A DNA stretch of 64,000 nucleotides from Bryum argenteum (Eukaryota; Streptophyta; Bryopsida; Bryales; Bryaceae). How positions within the stretch are numbered: position 1 is the first letter of the stretch; every line of letters starts with the position of its first letter. Below are positions 25,287-36,295 of this stretch, piece after piece. The position numbers and the translations under genes were made by a program. The DNA is taken from the NCBI GenBank assembly GCA_037043015.1, contig CM073329.1, positions 9,688,648 to 9,752,647 on the forward strand, written 5' to 3'. The notes under the pieces were generated by a model. It had not been told where the DNA came from. It searched no databases and was given only the letters and a program-made list of their open reading frames with translations.

Positions 25287-26554
25287 GTTATCATCTCTTC
25301 AAGAGGGATCGACTCGTAACATCTAGTAACGTCAGCTACAAACACGTCAGAGATCTGGTGGGGCATGTTGAGTGTTACTTGTAGAATCGAATCTACTATC
25401 CAGAAGATTGATGTGTCACATCGAAGAATGTTCCTGTAGCCATCAACTGTTTCGCGTGCCCATTTCTTAAAAGTTTCCAATACCGTCATGGATGCCACAG
25501 CAATAAGCTTAGCTATGTTGGTGTATATAGTTTGGAAGGCATTAGTAAGCCATCTGTATTTCTGCTTGTGTTGTTTAAAGCTTGCCATCAGAAATGGTAG
25601 AGCATTAAATGATGGGGGAACTTCTGGGAGGATCCGTGACAGTTCTACTTTTACTTCGTCTAAAACAGATGTGGGAAGCGCCCAAACTGTCCCAATCTTG
25701 CATGGAGAAAAATCATCTCCCATCAACCTGTCATAGGCTTGAAGTCTAATGTGGCGTATGCACATAAAACTTGCATTATTATTTGCCTTGTCCAAGCCAG
25801 ATATAAACATGTGGGATAAGAGCCAGTTTAGCTCGTTCATAACTGCTGGATTATCAAATAGAAATTGTCCAGATGAGCGGAACCCAAACTTGTTACACCG
25901 AGCAGCCTTTTGCAATTTGGCAAGGCTTGTGCTTTGAAGAAATTCAATAGCTTTTGTGAGATCCAGATTACATTGATGTAATCTAAGCATGCTGCATAAT
26001 CGTATAAAAGCATCCGTAGCTACTGATATAGTTTCCATTATGTCAGTGGGTCTGAGTGGAATATGATTCAGACCCATACGTAATGCGGATCTTAGATGAG
26101 GATTCTGAACAATGTTCAGATCAGTAGTCCTGACATGTGGTATTGGTTTGTCCGAGTAGGAATATTCCTTGGCAGTCAAAGGGTCCAGGAAAGCGTGAAA
26201 CCTTTGTGCAGATGAGCACAGACATTTAGCTTCATCATCCAGTAAGTGAACAAACGAGAATTGCTTAAAAACCATGGATGGTTTATACACTTTGGAGGCC
26301 AAATTGCTGTCATATGACCATGAAAAAGCAATGTTCTCTAAAGATACTAGATCTTGAAGATCACAATGAGTTAATACCTCATTGAATAGTTGCCTAATGT
26401 TTAACCATTCCAACGCCCTGCTGGAGTAGAATATCGGAAAGTATGTAATACCCTCCGTCTTCTTGTAAGATTGCAATTTGTAACGTCCATAGGCATCTGC
26501 TACGAGGGTGCGGCCCAGATCTGCACAAGATTGATAAACTGTCAGACATCCAGG
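25283..26554 (-). CDS. Penelope-like reverse transcriptase, N-terminal part (to motif A)
   Basis: Open frame of about 423 codons with no ATG near its start. It opens 13 bases inside the end of ORF1 in the -1 frame, so it may be expressed by frameshifting or reinitiation. NPHLRSALRMGLNHIPLRPT corresponds to the N-terminal motif of Penelope-like RTs. PFLMASFKQHKQKYRWLTNA fits the fingers motif (HK..K.R), and VFVADVTRCYESIPLEEM is motif A with its catalytic Asp. The frame ends at TGA directly after motif A and overlaps the ATG of the motif B-D frame. The break is either a one-base indel or an unusual translational junction. Confidence 0.72.
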   Translation of the reverse strand, partial: PGCLTVYQSCADLGRTLVADAYGRYKLQSYKKTEGITYFPIFYSSRALEWLNIRQLFNEVLTHCDLQDLVSLENIAFSWSYDSNLASKVYKPSMVFKQFSFVHLLDDEAKCLCSSAQRFHAFLDPLTAKEYSYSDKPIPHVRTTDLNIVQNPHLRSALRMGLNHIPLRPTDIMETISVATDAFIRLCSMLRLHQCNLDLTKAIEFLQSTSLAKLQKAARCNKFGFRSSGQFLFDNPAVMNELNWLLSHMFISGLDKANNNASFMCIRHIRLQAYDRLMGDDFSPCKIGTVWALPTSVLDEVKVELSRILPEVPPSFNALPFLMASFKQHKQKYRWLTNAFQTIYTNIAKLIAVASMTVLETFKKWARETVDGYRNILRCDTSIFWIVDSILQVTLNMPHQISDVFVADVTRCYESIPLEEMIT

Positions 26555-28302
26555 TCATCCCAGTCGAGGATGCGTGCCTTCATGGTTTTGCCGTCAAATC
26601 GTGGAGTGGACCTCGACGATGTAGCTGTGCTGTTGGTAATGTGATGGGACCGGATCGATGTGTTGGAGAAACTAGGAGACGGAGCGTTGGCTGTGAGGTT
26701 CGAATCTGGCGGGAGGCCTGTCTGACCGCTATTCCTCAGATCATCGTTAGAGCGACGTGTGGGCGTCAGATACACGAACGCTTCATTGGGATTGGGAGGC
26801 TGCGCTTGAGGGCGGTAGTTGCGGTTGTACCCGCCCCGTCCACCGCGATGCGCACCTCGAGAAGCGTAACCACTGCGTCCACCTCGTCCATATCGTGGAG
26901 CAGGGCGTGCATTGCTTGCACTAGTGTCAGGCGACACGTTCAAGTTCATTTTTGCCCAGGATCGTTTTCCACTTGGTCCCGGCGAAGGGGTACCTGGATT
27001 GGCGAGCGTGAAGCTGGCCGGTTTGAGGAGTCGTTCGATTTGGCGAGCGCCCGCTGCATCCTTGTGCTGTGCCAACAATTTAGCTGTTGGATCAGCAGCA
27101 AATTGAATTGAGGCTTCGATCATCATCTTCCTGGAATATGCGAAGCTGATCTGGTGCTTGACGGCAATGCGTGCTGCATCAGAAATCCAAACTACAAATG
27201 CTCCGAATTTGGCAGCAAGAGTCGGGAAGCCCTGGTCGCTAGGAAAGAACTTGCTCAGATGGTTAAGCATATACCAGACTGAGTGGTCGAACCACATCAC
27301 GTCGCCACGACACCCCGATGCTGCAGTGAAATTGCATAAGCATCTTAGGTAAGGTCTTTGGCAATTCCACAAGGCAGCCGAATATTTGTCGGTTCTCATC
27401 TGTCCCGTCTGAAGATTCTGCTTCGTGTGAATCTTGACGTCCTGCGTGGGGCATTTCTGTGCATCACAGAGAGCCAAAGAAAAGCCGTTTGGGATTTCTT
27501 GTGGTTCACGTAACAACGCGGCTCCGTGAATAGCATTAGACTCTAATATTTTCATTTCCTCAGCCGATATATCAGCCCATGTCTTCCACATGTTAACTGT
27601 GATCGGAGCCAGTAGATTGATGTTCGGGAGCTTCCAGCACTGGTGGTCTTTCAGAGCCACCTGATCTTCTACTGACCGGTGTGGCATAAACGGGACAGTA
27701 GGGCCTCGGCCGGAGGCTTGCAGTTGCGCAGTATCCTTCTCAGATTGAGACAGTTGAATGGAGGAAGCTAGATCTTCCAACGCAGCACGGTGGGCTGGTG
27801 CGATCTTGAGTCCAGCGAACAAAGGGTGAGATTCTTGTGAACTCGTAGTCAGAAAACTGGAGCACGTCTTGGACCCCTCGTGTGGGTTCGCCTGTTTCAG
27901 GGCGGCATCCACTATTCGAGTGTTTGCAGTCGCTAACTCCAGTTCTTCTGCTTCGTTCTCGAGAATCACAGCTAGCTGACCATGTGCCGTTTTCAACTCC
28001 TCCAATGCATTCTCTTTGTTCTTGATGGCGAGTGCCAAGATACGGGTCCACTGCGAGAGGTCCAAAGTTGAGAGGAAAAGAGGAGCGTGCTCACCCTCTT
28101 CGTCAACATCCTGCAGAGCGGCTAGGTCCTGTTGCACAATAAACTCGTGGATTGCTGGTGCGTCCAGGGCTGCTAACGTCGCCTGTACCGCAGGTGAGGG
28201 TGCAGGGAGCGGTTCTTTGTAGCCCAGATCCTGCAGTTCCGGATGCCATTCGACGGAACCTTGAGGGCCAGTCTGTGCACAGTGAGTAAAGACCGGTATA
28301 CG
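26542..28302 (-). CDS. ORF1 of the Penelope-like element: coiled-coil and RGG-rich putative nucleocapsid
   Basis: Open frame of about 586 codons without an in-frame ATG near its start. A possible splice acceptor (TGTGCACAG) near 28287 would allow the start to lie upstream. Residues around 60-130 form a heptad-like helix (NKENALEELKTAHGQLAVIL). The middle has a Trp/Cys-rich globular part (CLCNFTAASGCRGDVMWFDH). The C-terminal third is basic and glycine-rich (RYGRGGRSGYASRGAHRGGR), as in RNA-binding proteins. This suggests a nucleic-acid chaperone or nucleocapsid role like ORF1 of other retroelements. No CCHC knuckle, GIY-YIG or protease motif is visible. Function is inferred. Confidence 0.65.
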   Translation of the reverse strand, partial: RIPVFTHCAQTGPQGSVEWHPELQDLGYKEPLPAPSPAVQATLAALDAPAIHEFIVQQDLAALQDVDEEGEHAPLFLSTLDLSQWTRILALAIKNKENALEELKTAHGQLAVILENEAEELELATANTRIVDAALKQANPHEGSKTCSSFLTTSSQESHPLFAGLKIAPAHRAALEDLASSIQLSQSEKDTAQLQASGRGPTVPFMPHRSVEDQVALKDHQCWKLPNINLLAPITVNMWKTWADISAEEMKILESNAIHGAALLREPQEIPNGFSLALCDAQKCPTQDVKIHTKQNLQTGQMRTDKYSAALWNCQRPYLRCLCNFTAASGCRGDVMWFDHSVWYMLNHLSKFFPSDQGFPTLAAKFGAFVVWISDAARIAVKHQISFAYSRKMMIEASIQFAADPTAKLLAQHKDAAGARQIERLLKPASFTLANPGTPSPGPSGKRSWAKMNLNVSPDTSASNARPAPRYGRGGRSGYASRGAHRGGRGGYNRNYRPQAQPPNPNEAFVYLTPTRRSNDDLRNSGQTGLPPDSNLTANAPSPSFSNTSIRSHHITNSTATSSRSTPRFDGKTMKARILDWDDLDV

Positions 28303-28353
28303 TTAGAATATGATAAAGATTCACCATCTTTATATGGGTCGAATGCAGAGAGA

Positions 28354-30107
28354 GCCGATTTTTTCCATTTTATCACCCCAAGACTGGGCATATTCTAACA
28401 CATACTAAGTCGTCATACTCTACAGGCTTCGTCATTGTCTTACATACAGAACTGGACTATTCGCATTCCTCTTATACTAGGCAGCCAGGACGGGAGGGTG
28501 GGCGGGCACACATAGTACTTTAAAGACACAAACAATCAGGCCATCCAATTAATACATGGGAATAAAGTACGCGTTCGACCATGAAAGATGCCGATGCTTC
28601 TTCCAGGTTTCATGAATTTGTAAGACCAATAATGCATCCTATGGTAATATGCTTTTTAACGAGAGGAAAGCTCTGCAGTTGTGATGTATGCGTAAGTTGC
28701 CATTTCTTGTTAAATGAACATTGTTCATTACGTGCTGTCTCATACAACATCATTTCCAGATATCCAGTTTCACACGCATGACCGCATGTGGCGTATCATT
28801 GAGGCTTGGTTTACGGTCACCCATTTGGTTTATAAACGTCCTACAGTGTTTATACTGCTCGTGTCAAATCAGTAGGCCACCAGAATATGAACTAGTGAAC
28901 ATACTGGTTTCCATGGAACGCCCATATACAAGCGTTCAAACATAATCAAGTAGCATTGAACATGTACAGGACTACAACGACCTAACAAGTATGATGAATT
29001 GCGAAGAAGACTATCTTCGACAGAAGACTGAGAAAGAAACATCGGCAGTCAACTTGACTGAAATTATTCAGTAGTAGTCAGAGTGGCTGATCGAGCACCA
29101 AATTGCTCATTCCAAAGCGAAAGTTGAGGGAGCTGCCTCACCTGCGCCCATATGCCCCAACATACAAATAGTGTGTTAGTGCACGCACGCGAGGTGTTAA
29201 CAGCAGACTCCAGTTGTTATCCATGTCACAACCGAAAGCAAAGAAATATCAAACCACTCTTTTCTACAAGAAAATGTACAATCAGCACTCGTTCATATTC
29301 TCCTCGCTGCTACTCTCAGATGGAACCTTATTTGCCATCGGTGACAGCTCGTGTCGGATGTGCAGTCTGCGAGCTTTGATAAGTCCCGAATCACCACCAA
29401 CTGGTTCCGTCAAACTTATGGACCAGCACCACGAACGTTGCAGCACCTGGAGTGTACTGCAGTATCTTGGAATGCAATAGTCGTAGCAAAACACCCAGCC
29501 GTCCGAGAGCACTTGGATCGACCAACAGGCTAGGGAGTGTATGACCTGTAAGACTGATCGAGCACCAGTCCACGAAGCTTTATGGATGCGAAGTGCAGGA
29601 ATTTGCATGAGTAACCCCGCCAATCTTTACTGGAGCAAGACAGAGAGTCACTCTCAGATCTCCCTTGTCAGGTTCGTTGGGCTGTTGGCGTCACAGTGTC
29701 TCGAGGCGGGCTCATGATGGCTCAGTGCATCTTGTGAAGCGGACATTTCTTCACAGACTCATCATAGTTTACGGTGGTATGTACAGCCGGGTATCTTCAC
29801 ATCCTCCGGGTAACAGCAGCCATGGTGCTACACCCTGGTATAACAAAGAGTATCCATGCAACTCGGGTGCTGAGACAAGTATTGTCTGTCCAGGAGTTTC
29901 AAGTTAAGCAGCTGCTCGGCCGGGTAGTATCCCAGCCGGCCTTGCTTGTAAGAACCGGTGTGTGTCCAGGTTGGCATAGAGGTTAGTGGCAAGGTAACCG
30001 AACCTTATGCTGATATAGAATCCGTGCAGTTTGAAGTAGAGAAGAATCCATAAGGAATCTGAAATATTCTGTATGAAGATTCATTCATCTAATAAAGTAC
30101 AAATTTC
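28354..30107 (-). repeat. Direct repeat (pseudo-LTR) copy 2, upstream of ORF1
   Basis: 1754 bases, same ends as copy 1. On the element strand it precedes ORF1 and should contain the promoter. I looked for a hammerhead ribozyme core, known from other Penelope-like elements, and did not find a convincing one. Confidence 0.92.
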
Positions 30108-30203
30108 GAGAGAGAGAGAGAGAGAGAGAGAGAGCTCCAAAACTCCTCCAAACCCTGGCCGCCAAACCCTAATCTCCAACCCTAGCCGCCTTCATCCATC
30201 CAC

Positions 30204-30511
30204 AGGATTTCATCCCAGGACATGATTTCATCCCAGGACAGGATTTCATCCCAGGACAGGATTTCATCCCAGGACAGGATTTCATCCCAGGACAGGATTT
30301 CATCCCAGGACAGGATTTCATCCTAGAACAAGATTTCATCCAAGGACAGGATTTCATCCCTGAACAGGATTTCATCCCAGAACAGGATTTCATCCCAGAA
30401 CAGGATTTCATCCCTGAACAGGATTTCATCCCAGGACAGGATTTCATCCCAGAACAGGATTTCATTCCTGAACAAGATTTCATCCCAGGACAGGATTTCA
30501 TCCCAGGACTC
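30204..30511. repeat. 18-bp minisatellite in gypsy 3' LTR (about 17 units)
   Basis: Tandem units of AGGATTTCATCCCAGGAC with small variants. The other LTR carries about 10 units of the same repeat (41104-41281). Confidence 0.93.
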
Positions 30512-30583
30512 TAAAGTCTAGTGGTCTTAATAGGCTACTAGCAGATCTACTCTTTTACTGGCTAGGTAAATCCCCGGTTAACA

Positions 30584-30598
30584 TTATCCCCCTTTTGG
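30584..30598 (-). other. Polypurine tract of the gypsy element
   Basis: On the element strand the bases immediately before the 3' LTR read AAAAGGGGGATAA, a typical plus-strand priming tract. Confidence 0.75.
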
Positions 30599-31311
30599 TT
30601 TACATCTGCCCTCAGATGTTCTTGTACGGGTTAAAATGTAATAACCGGGTTAAGCAACAAATAAAATAAAATGTAAAAAAAACATGCCTCACACAAATGA
30701 AAACCCATACTTGGAATACTGTTCTATCAAGTATGTAGTGAATACTACTAAGCAGTCATATACTCCTGGTACTACCTTAGACTGCTCCTAGTGATGCCGA
30801 TACTCCTGGTGTTGCTGCTTGTCCGCTCCCTGATGGCACAGTACTGATGGTGGTTGCAGGTGTGCTCTCCATCACTGGTGTTGCTTCGCTTGGACCTCCC
30901 AATATCTCGGTCCCAATGTCTAAAATAGTATCCGGGGCACTGCAAGAAGCTCATGCCCCGTCGACAGACTGCCTGAATTGTAGTAGTAACTGGTCCTCCT
31001 CCTCTTCCTACTCTCCATCTGACCAGTAAACAAAAGTAGGGTAATTTTCCACAAACCTCATTAAGTATCTGGCTATCTGCTGGTCCTCTCTTGATCCTCG
31101 GAATAGGTCTTGATCTCCTTCACGACCTTGAGCACTCCCACCGCATGCACCGCCAATTCGTCTTCCGCTGTTACCGCAACTCCTGCATGCGCAATTGCCG
31201 CCACCGCATGCACAACCACCGCTTCTTCTTTTTCCCTCGACGTTTCCGCTGCTAGGTAGGAATAGTAGCTATTGTCGCTGTAGTTACCGCAGTCGCAGTT
31301 ACTGCAACCGC

Positions 31312-31350
<39 letters not shown>

Positions 31351-31839
31351 CAAACTTCAGGTCTTCAGCTACCTTTGCCGTCCCCTTTCTCACCTACTTT
31401 TCATCAACTTCTTTTCTACTTTTTTGTCTACTTTTTATCTACTTTCTCACCTACTTTCTCATCTACTTCTTTATCTACTTTTTCATCCACTTTTTCCTCA
31501 ATTTTTTTCATCTACTTTCTCACCTACTTCCTCATCTACTTTTCTCTCTACTTTTTGTCTACTATCTGTCTCACTAAAACTTTATCTAGTGGCCTTGTGG
31601 GTGCTTTTCCTGGCTTCCCAAATGTTCTTCCTTGCCTCCTGGGTGTTTGTCCTGGCCTCCGGGTATGTCTTCCGCTTCCCAAGTGTTTTAGCTGGCCTCC
31701 CAGGGACTTGTTCTGGTATGTCGACTGCTTCTCCGGGCCTTTTGATTGCTGCTCCCGAGTTCCCGGCTGATTGTCCTGGCCTCACGATTGACTGCCTTGG
31801 TCTCCCGGCTGACTATCCTGGCATTTTGGCTGCCTGTTC
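30599..31839 (-). other. 3' non-coding part of the gypsy element
   Basis: No supported gene. It contains a poly(T) run (about 31313-31347 on the + strand) and a low-complexity block of CTACTTT/TCATCTAC units (31400-31570). An apparent + strand frame here is compositional. Confidence 0.6.
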
Positions 31840-33060
31840 AGGTCTCTTGGCTGCATCTCCTGGGCTCTTGGCTGCATCTCCTGGCCTCTTGGCTGCATTC
31901 CTTGGGCTCTTGCCTGCACGTCCTGGGCTCTTGCCTGCATCTCCTGGGGTCTTGGCTGCATCTCCTGGGCTCTTGGCTCCATCTCCTGGGGTCTTGGCTG
32001 CATCTCCTAGGGTCTTGGCTGCATCTCCCGGGGTCTTGGCTGCATCTCCCGGGGTCTTGGCTCCATCTCCTGGGCTCTTGGCTCCATCTCCTGGGGTCTT
32101 GGCTGCATCTCCCGGGGTCTTGGCTGCATCTCCCGGGGTCTTGGCTGCATCTCCTGGGCTCTTGGCTCCATCTCCTGGGCTCTTGGCTGCATCTCTTGGG
32201 GTCTTGTTTGCATCTCTGGGGTCTTATTTTGCATCTCCCGGGGTCTTGGCCGCATCTCCGGCCTCTTGGCCGCATCTCCCGGGGTCTTGGCCGCATCTCC
32301 GGGGTCTTGCGCTCGCATCTCCTGGGTCTTGCCTGCATCTCCTGGGCTCTTGGCTCCATCTCCGGGCTCTTGGCTCCATCTCTGGGGTCTTGTTTGCATC
32401 TCCGGGGTCTTGGCCGCATCTCCGGGGTCTTGGCGCATCTCATGGGCTCTTGGCTCCATCTCCGGGCTCTTCTTTGCATCTCCCGGGCTCTTGTTGCATC
32501 TCCTGGGGTCTTGGCTGCATCTCCAGCGTCTTGGCTGCATCTCCCGGGGTCTTATTTTGCATCTCCGGGGTCTTGGTTGCATCATCTCAAGGGTCTTATT
32601 TGCATCTCTGGGGTCTTGTTTGCATCTCCAGGGTCTTGGTTTGCATCTCCCGGGGTCTTCATTTGCATCTCTGGGGTCTTGGCTGCATCTCTGGGGTCTT
32701 GTTTGCATCTCTGGGGTCTTGTTTGCATCTCCAGGGTCTTTGCATCTCTGGGGTCTTGGCCGCATCTCTCCAGGGTCTTGGTTTGCATCTCTGGGGTCTT
32801 GTTTGCATCTCCAGGGTCTTGGTTGCATCTCTGGGGTCTTGGCTGCATCTCTGGGGTCTTGTTTTTGCATCTCCCAGGGTCTTGGGCGCATCTCCAGGGT
32901 CTTGGCTGCATCTCCTGGGGTCTTGGCTGCATCTCCTGGGGTCTTGGCTGCATCTCTTGGGGTCTTGGCTGCATCTCCCGGGGTCTTGGCTGCATCTCTT
33001 GGGGTCTTGGCGGCATCTCCTGGGGTCTTGGCTGCATTCCTCGGGCTCTTGACTGCACGT
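31840..33060 (-). repeat. 21-bp minisatellite at the 3' end of gypsy pol
   Basis: About 1.2 kb of units near CTTGGCTGCATCTCCTGGGGT. On the element strand each 21-bp unit codes for seven residues (roughly PRPQEMQ), and the integrase frame reads into it down to 32582. Units of other lengths then shift the frame. Confidence 0.92.
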
Positions 33061-34192
33061 CCTGGCCTTCCGTCTGCTTGTCCTGGCCTTGTAAGTTCCT
33101 CACTCCAACTCCGTGGTTATTTTTCTGATATTTTGGTCCTTCTTTCTGGTCTTCAGTGGCGGTTTTCTGGCCTTCGCAACTACTATCCCCCTTTTGCTGG
33201 TCGACTAGTCCCTTGGGCGGAATTGTTGGAGTCACTGTCACCAATTGGTTTTTGTCATAAAAAAGGTATGCCTTCAATTCGTTGATGTTGACAATTACCG
33301 GATTGGGGTCAAAGTGTTCCACTGTGACCAATAAGGCAGTATTATTAGGTAGCCGGTACTGGATCCTATAAGGCCCAAACCACCTGCTCTTGAATTTGCC
33401 AACATGCTCCTTGTGCCCTTTTGGATACCACAGGACATAGTCGCCAAGTTGGAAATCCTTCAGGTAGTCTTTGTTGGCTCCCATAATGACCGGTTCCACA
33501 TGCCCGGTCCCGACTACTACGGCTGTGCATCCCGCCGTATAGTATCTAGTTGCTCCAAGTCAGCAATCCTGGCTGCTAACACCCGGGCCGGTGCATACTC
33601 TATGTCCAAATGAGTTCGTTTGGTCGGAACTAAGAATTCCGTGGGCATCAATGGATGGAGCCCATATATAATTTGGAACAGGGTATATCCCTGTCATCAC
33701 TTTGTGCTTGATCTGTATGAGAATAACACCGTAGGCAAGTGTTGATCCCAGTCGGTTCGCTTGTCATTTACAAGCTTGGTAAGCATCTCGCCTATTACCT
33801 TGTTTGTTGATTCCGCCTGGCCATTACCCTGGGGGTAATATGTCGTAGAAGTGCGATGTTGGAGCAGGAAATGCTCCACAGGTGCTCAATGGCCTCATTT
33901 ATGAAATGAGAGCCTGGTCACTAACCGGTGTCAATGGACACCCGTCTGAGTGTGAGACCGCTTCATACAAAAACTTAGCTGTCACAGCTGCTATATTGGT
34001 CCTCAAAGCCCTGGCCTCCACCCACTTTGTGGCATAGTCCGTGGCCCGGTATATACGATTTACGGTCTTTATCGCCATTGGCTTGATTGGACCGATGTAA
34101 TCCAACCCCATTTCATGAATGGTTGGTGGCATCTTGGTCACCGGTGTGGCCAGGCAGTGTTGCCATCTCGCCCCACCTCCGACACCTATCAC
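32582..34192 (-). pseudogene. Gypsy integrase with repetitive C-terminal extension, frameshifted
   Basis: Three frames carry successive pieces. GLDYIGPIKPMAIKTVNRIY with ATDYATKWVEA holds the first catalytic Asp. TPVSDQALIS precedes FINEAIEHLW, where the second Asp lies. RTSTTYYPQGNGQAESTNKV holds the catalytic Glu. At least two frameshifts near 33840-33910 break the core. The frame from 33499 encodes the C-terminal domain (DYVLWYPKGHKEHVGKFKSR, FGPYRIQYRLPN) and then a PRPQEMQ repeat tail. No chromodomain was seen. An active enzyme cannot be made from this copy. Confidence 0.8.
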
Positions 34193-34315
34193 GGGCCTTA
34201 CAAAGATTCAGCTACATTTTTGTGGATGGTGGCCTTTGATACCCAGCATCCAAAATCTTCCTTGTGGTGATTTCTTGTGAAAAGTGACCACCCCCCACGC
34301 CGTAGTGCATCTCCT

Positions 34316-36295
34316 TCATTCTTGTCTCCGCTTGAGTGGGTCCGAAGACTCTTCGTAGCACCGAGATCTCGGCCCTTCTTGACAAGATGCGCCCTCGTTG
34401 AGTGTATACGGTAACGATTTCAAGATCAACCTCCTCTGCTCCTCCTTAGTTAGTGTTTGTCGAACAACTCCCGTCTGTAGATAAGCAGTGACATCCTCCA
34501 ACCATTCTGGCTTGACATAGAACAAACTTGCATCCTTCGTCTGGTCCGCCACACCAGTAGCTGGTTCTCCATTTGGTAGTCGTGACAGCGCATCTGCTAC
34601 GCCATGAGTTTTGCCTGGTTTGTAGACCACCGTGAAGTCATACTCCTGGAACAGCAGCAACCATCGAGCAATCCTACCGGATACCTGTGGCTTGTTCACC
34701 AGGTACACTAGGGCCATGTGATCAACGAAAAATACAAACTTGTTATCTAGCAAATAATGCCTATACTTGTTCAACGCATAAACCATTGCAAGAGCTTCTC
34801 TTTCAGTGGTACTATAGTTCTTTTCAGCAGAATTCAAAAGTCTGGATGCGTAAGAAATTAGCTGGTCACACTTCCCTGTTGGGTTCTGGGCCAGCATTAC
34901 CCCAACTGCTATGGCTGACGCATCAGTATGCACATGAAACTCCAGGTCCCATCGTGGCGCAATCAAGATAGGCGCATTCTGGTACTTGTCCTTGATCAGC
35001 TTCCAGGCCTCCTCACACTCGTCTGACCAGGTAAACTCCTCAGATTTCCGCATCAGTTTTGTGATGGGTTCCATGATGTGTGCATACGTCTTGATGTAGC
35101 ATCTGTTAAACTGGGCAAAACCGTTAAAAACCTGCACATCAACTGGTTTCTTTGGCCTTGGCATGTTGTCTATCACCTCAAGCTTCTTTGGGTCCGGGAA
35201 TTTACCTTCCTTTGACACCACATGTCCCAGGATGATTCCTGAATACACTAGTAAGAAACATTTTTCTGGGTTCAAGCTTATGCCATATTCCCGACATTTC
35301 TCAAAACATAGTCTCAACTTGGCTAGATGACTAGTGACGTCACTGTATACACTGAAATCATCTAAGAACAATTTCATAAAATCTCCAATATAATCACGAA
35401 AGGCTTGGTTTACTGCCCTTTGGTAAGTTGGTGGTGCATTCTTCAAGCCGAATGGCATGACCACCCAAACGAAGGCTCCCCAGTCCGTCACAAAAGCAGT
35501 CTTAAACCGGTCTTCTGGTGCGATCTGGATTTGATGGTACCCTGAGTACCCGTCCAGAAATGAATACATTTCATGTCCTGCCACAGAATCTAACACTTCC
35601 TCAGTAAATGGTAAGGGGTAAGGATCCTTTTTAGTAGCAGCATTCAACTTCCTGAAATCAATACAAATCCTCAATTTTCCGTTTTTCTTCGGCACAATGA
35701 CAATGGGTGACAGCCAGGTTGCATCCTCCACTGGTGCAATGAATCCTGCTTGGAGCAGCTTGTCCAAATCCTGCTTCACAATGCTGGCGTAGTTCGGATT
35801 CATCCGGTATCTGGCCTGGTGTGATGGTGGTATGTCTTTCTCTAGCTCGATTCGGTGTTGCGCAATCGAAGGGGGAATACCCTTCAAGTCCTTGTATGTC
35901 CAGGCGAACACATCCTTGTACTCCCGGAAGAGTATCTCCGCTTCATTAGCCTGCTCCGGACTGATGTCGGCGTTTATCCGGAGCAACTGAGGTTCGTCTT
36001 CTGTACCCAGGTTCACGTTCCGTAACTGCTCCGATTCTGGTAGATTCCAGGCAGCAATCTTCAAAGTCTTCACCTTCTCTCTGGTTGGAGTTTCATCCAC
36101 CTCAATATCTCCTTCTTCGAAAGTGTAGAAATGTTCAGGGTACACTCGTTCTGGTCCCCCCAACTGGTCATGGTCCCTGGCCTGGTCTTGGTCCTGGTCC
36201 ATTCGAGCTAGTGTGACTGTTCCAACGACCAGTACGTACTGCTCGGTAGCCAGCCAACGTGCCTCTTCCTCATCCGTTAGTCCCTCAGCAAAATT
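34316..36295 (-). CDS. Gypsy reverse transcriptase and RNase H
   Basis: Copies element RNA into DNA. The frame is continuous with the protease frame upstream except for one TAG (36296-36298). RT blocks: LLQAGFIAPVEDATWLSPIV, KLRICIDFRKLN, MYSFLDGYSGYHQI, MPFGLKNAPPTYQ and FMKLFLDDFSVYSD (catalytic Asp pair). The RNase H part starts at LEFHVHTDASAIAVGV and continues through YSTTEREALAMVYAL to YKPGKTHGVADALSR. The 628-residue frame from the ATG at 36202 ends just before the integrase, after a frame change near 34316-34192. Confidence 0.92.
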   Translation of the reverse strand, partial: NFAEGLTDEEEARWLATEQYVLVVGTVTLARMDQDQDQARDHDQLGGPERVYPEHFYTFEEGDIEVDETPTREKVKTLKIAAWNLPESEQLRNVNLGTEDEPQLLRINADISPEQANEAEILFREYKDVFAWTYKDLKGIPPSIAQHRIELEKDIPPSHQARYRMNPNYASIVKQDLDKLLQAGFIAPVEDATWLSPIVIVPKKNGKLRICIDFRKLNAATKKDPYPLPFTEEVLDSVAGHEMYSFLDGYSGYHQIQIAPEDRFKTAFVTDWGAFVWVVMPFGLKNAPPTYQRAVNQAFRDYIGDFMKLFLDDFSVYSDVTSHLAKLRLCFEKCREYGISLNPEKCFLLVYSGIILGHVVSKEGKFPDPKKLEVIDNMPRPKKPVDVQVFNGFAQFNRCYIKTYAHIMEPITKLMRKSEEFTWSDECEEAWKLIKDKYQNAPILIAPRWDLEFHVHTDASAIAVGVMLAQNPTGKCDQLISYASRLLNSAEKNYSTTEREALAMVYALNKYRHYLLDNKFVFFVDHMALVYLVNKPQVSGRIARWLLLFQEYDFTVVYKPGKTHGVADALSRLPNGEPATGVADQTKDASLFYVKPEWLEDVTAYLQTGVVRQTLTKEEQRRLILKSLPYTLNEGASCQEGPRSRCYEESSDPLKRRQE

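Noticed and set aside
26641-27111. Plus-strand 156-codon frame
   Set aside because: Antisense shadow of the RGG-rich ORF1.
28980-29120. Hammerhead ribozyme in the Penelope-like direct repeat
   Set aside because: A CTGATCGA plus GCGAAAG pair looked suggestive, but the core needs CUGANGA and the spacing is wrong.
30169-30501. MKSCPG-repeat protein (also 41069-41275)
   Set aside because: Translation of the 18-bp LTR minisatellite; unit number varies between LTRs, and there is no promoter or domain.
30204-30511. CRISPR-like array
   Set aside because: Contiguous tandem repeat without spacers, inside an LTR, in a eukaryotic genome.
31424-33128. Plus-strand frames of 460-542 codons rich in LASPGV or GSWLHL
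   Set aside because: Translation of the 21-bp minisatellite on the wrong strand of the gypsy element.
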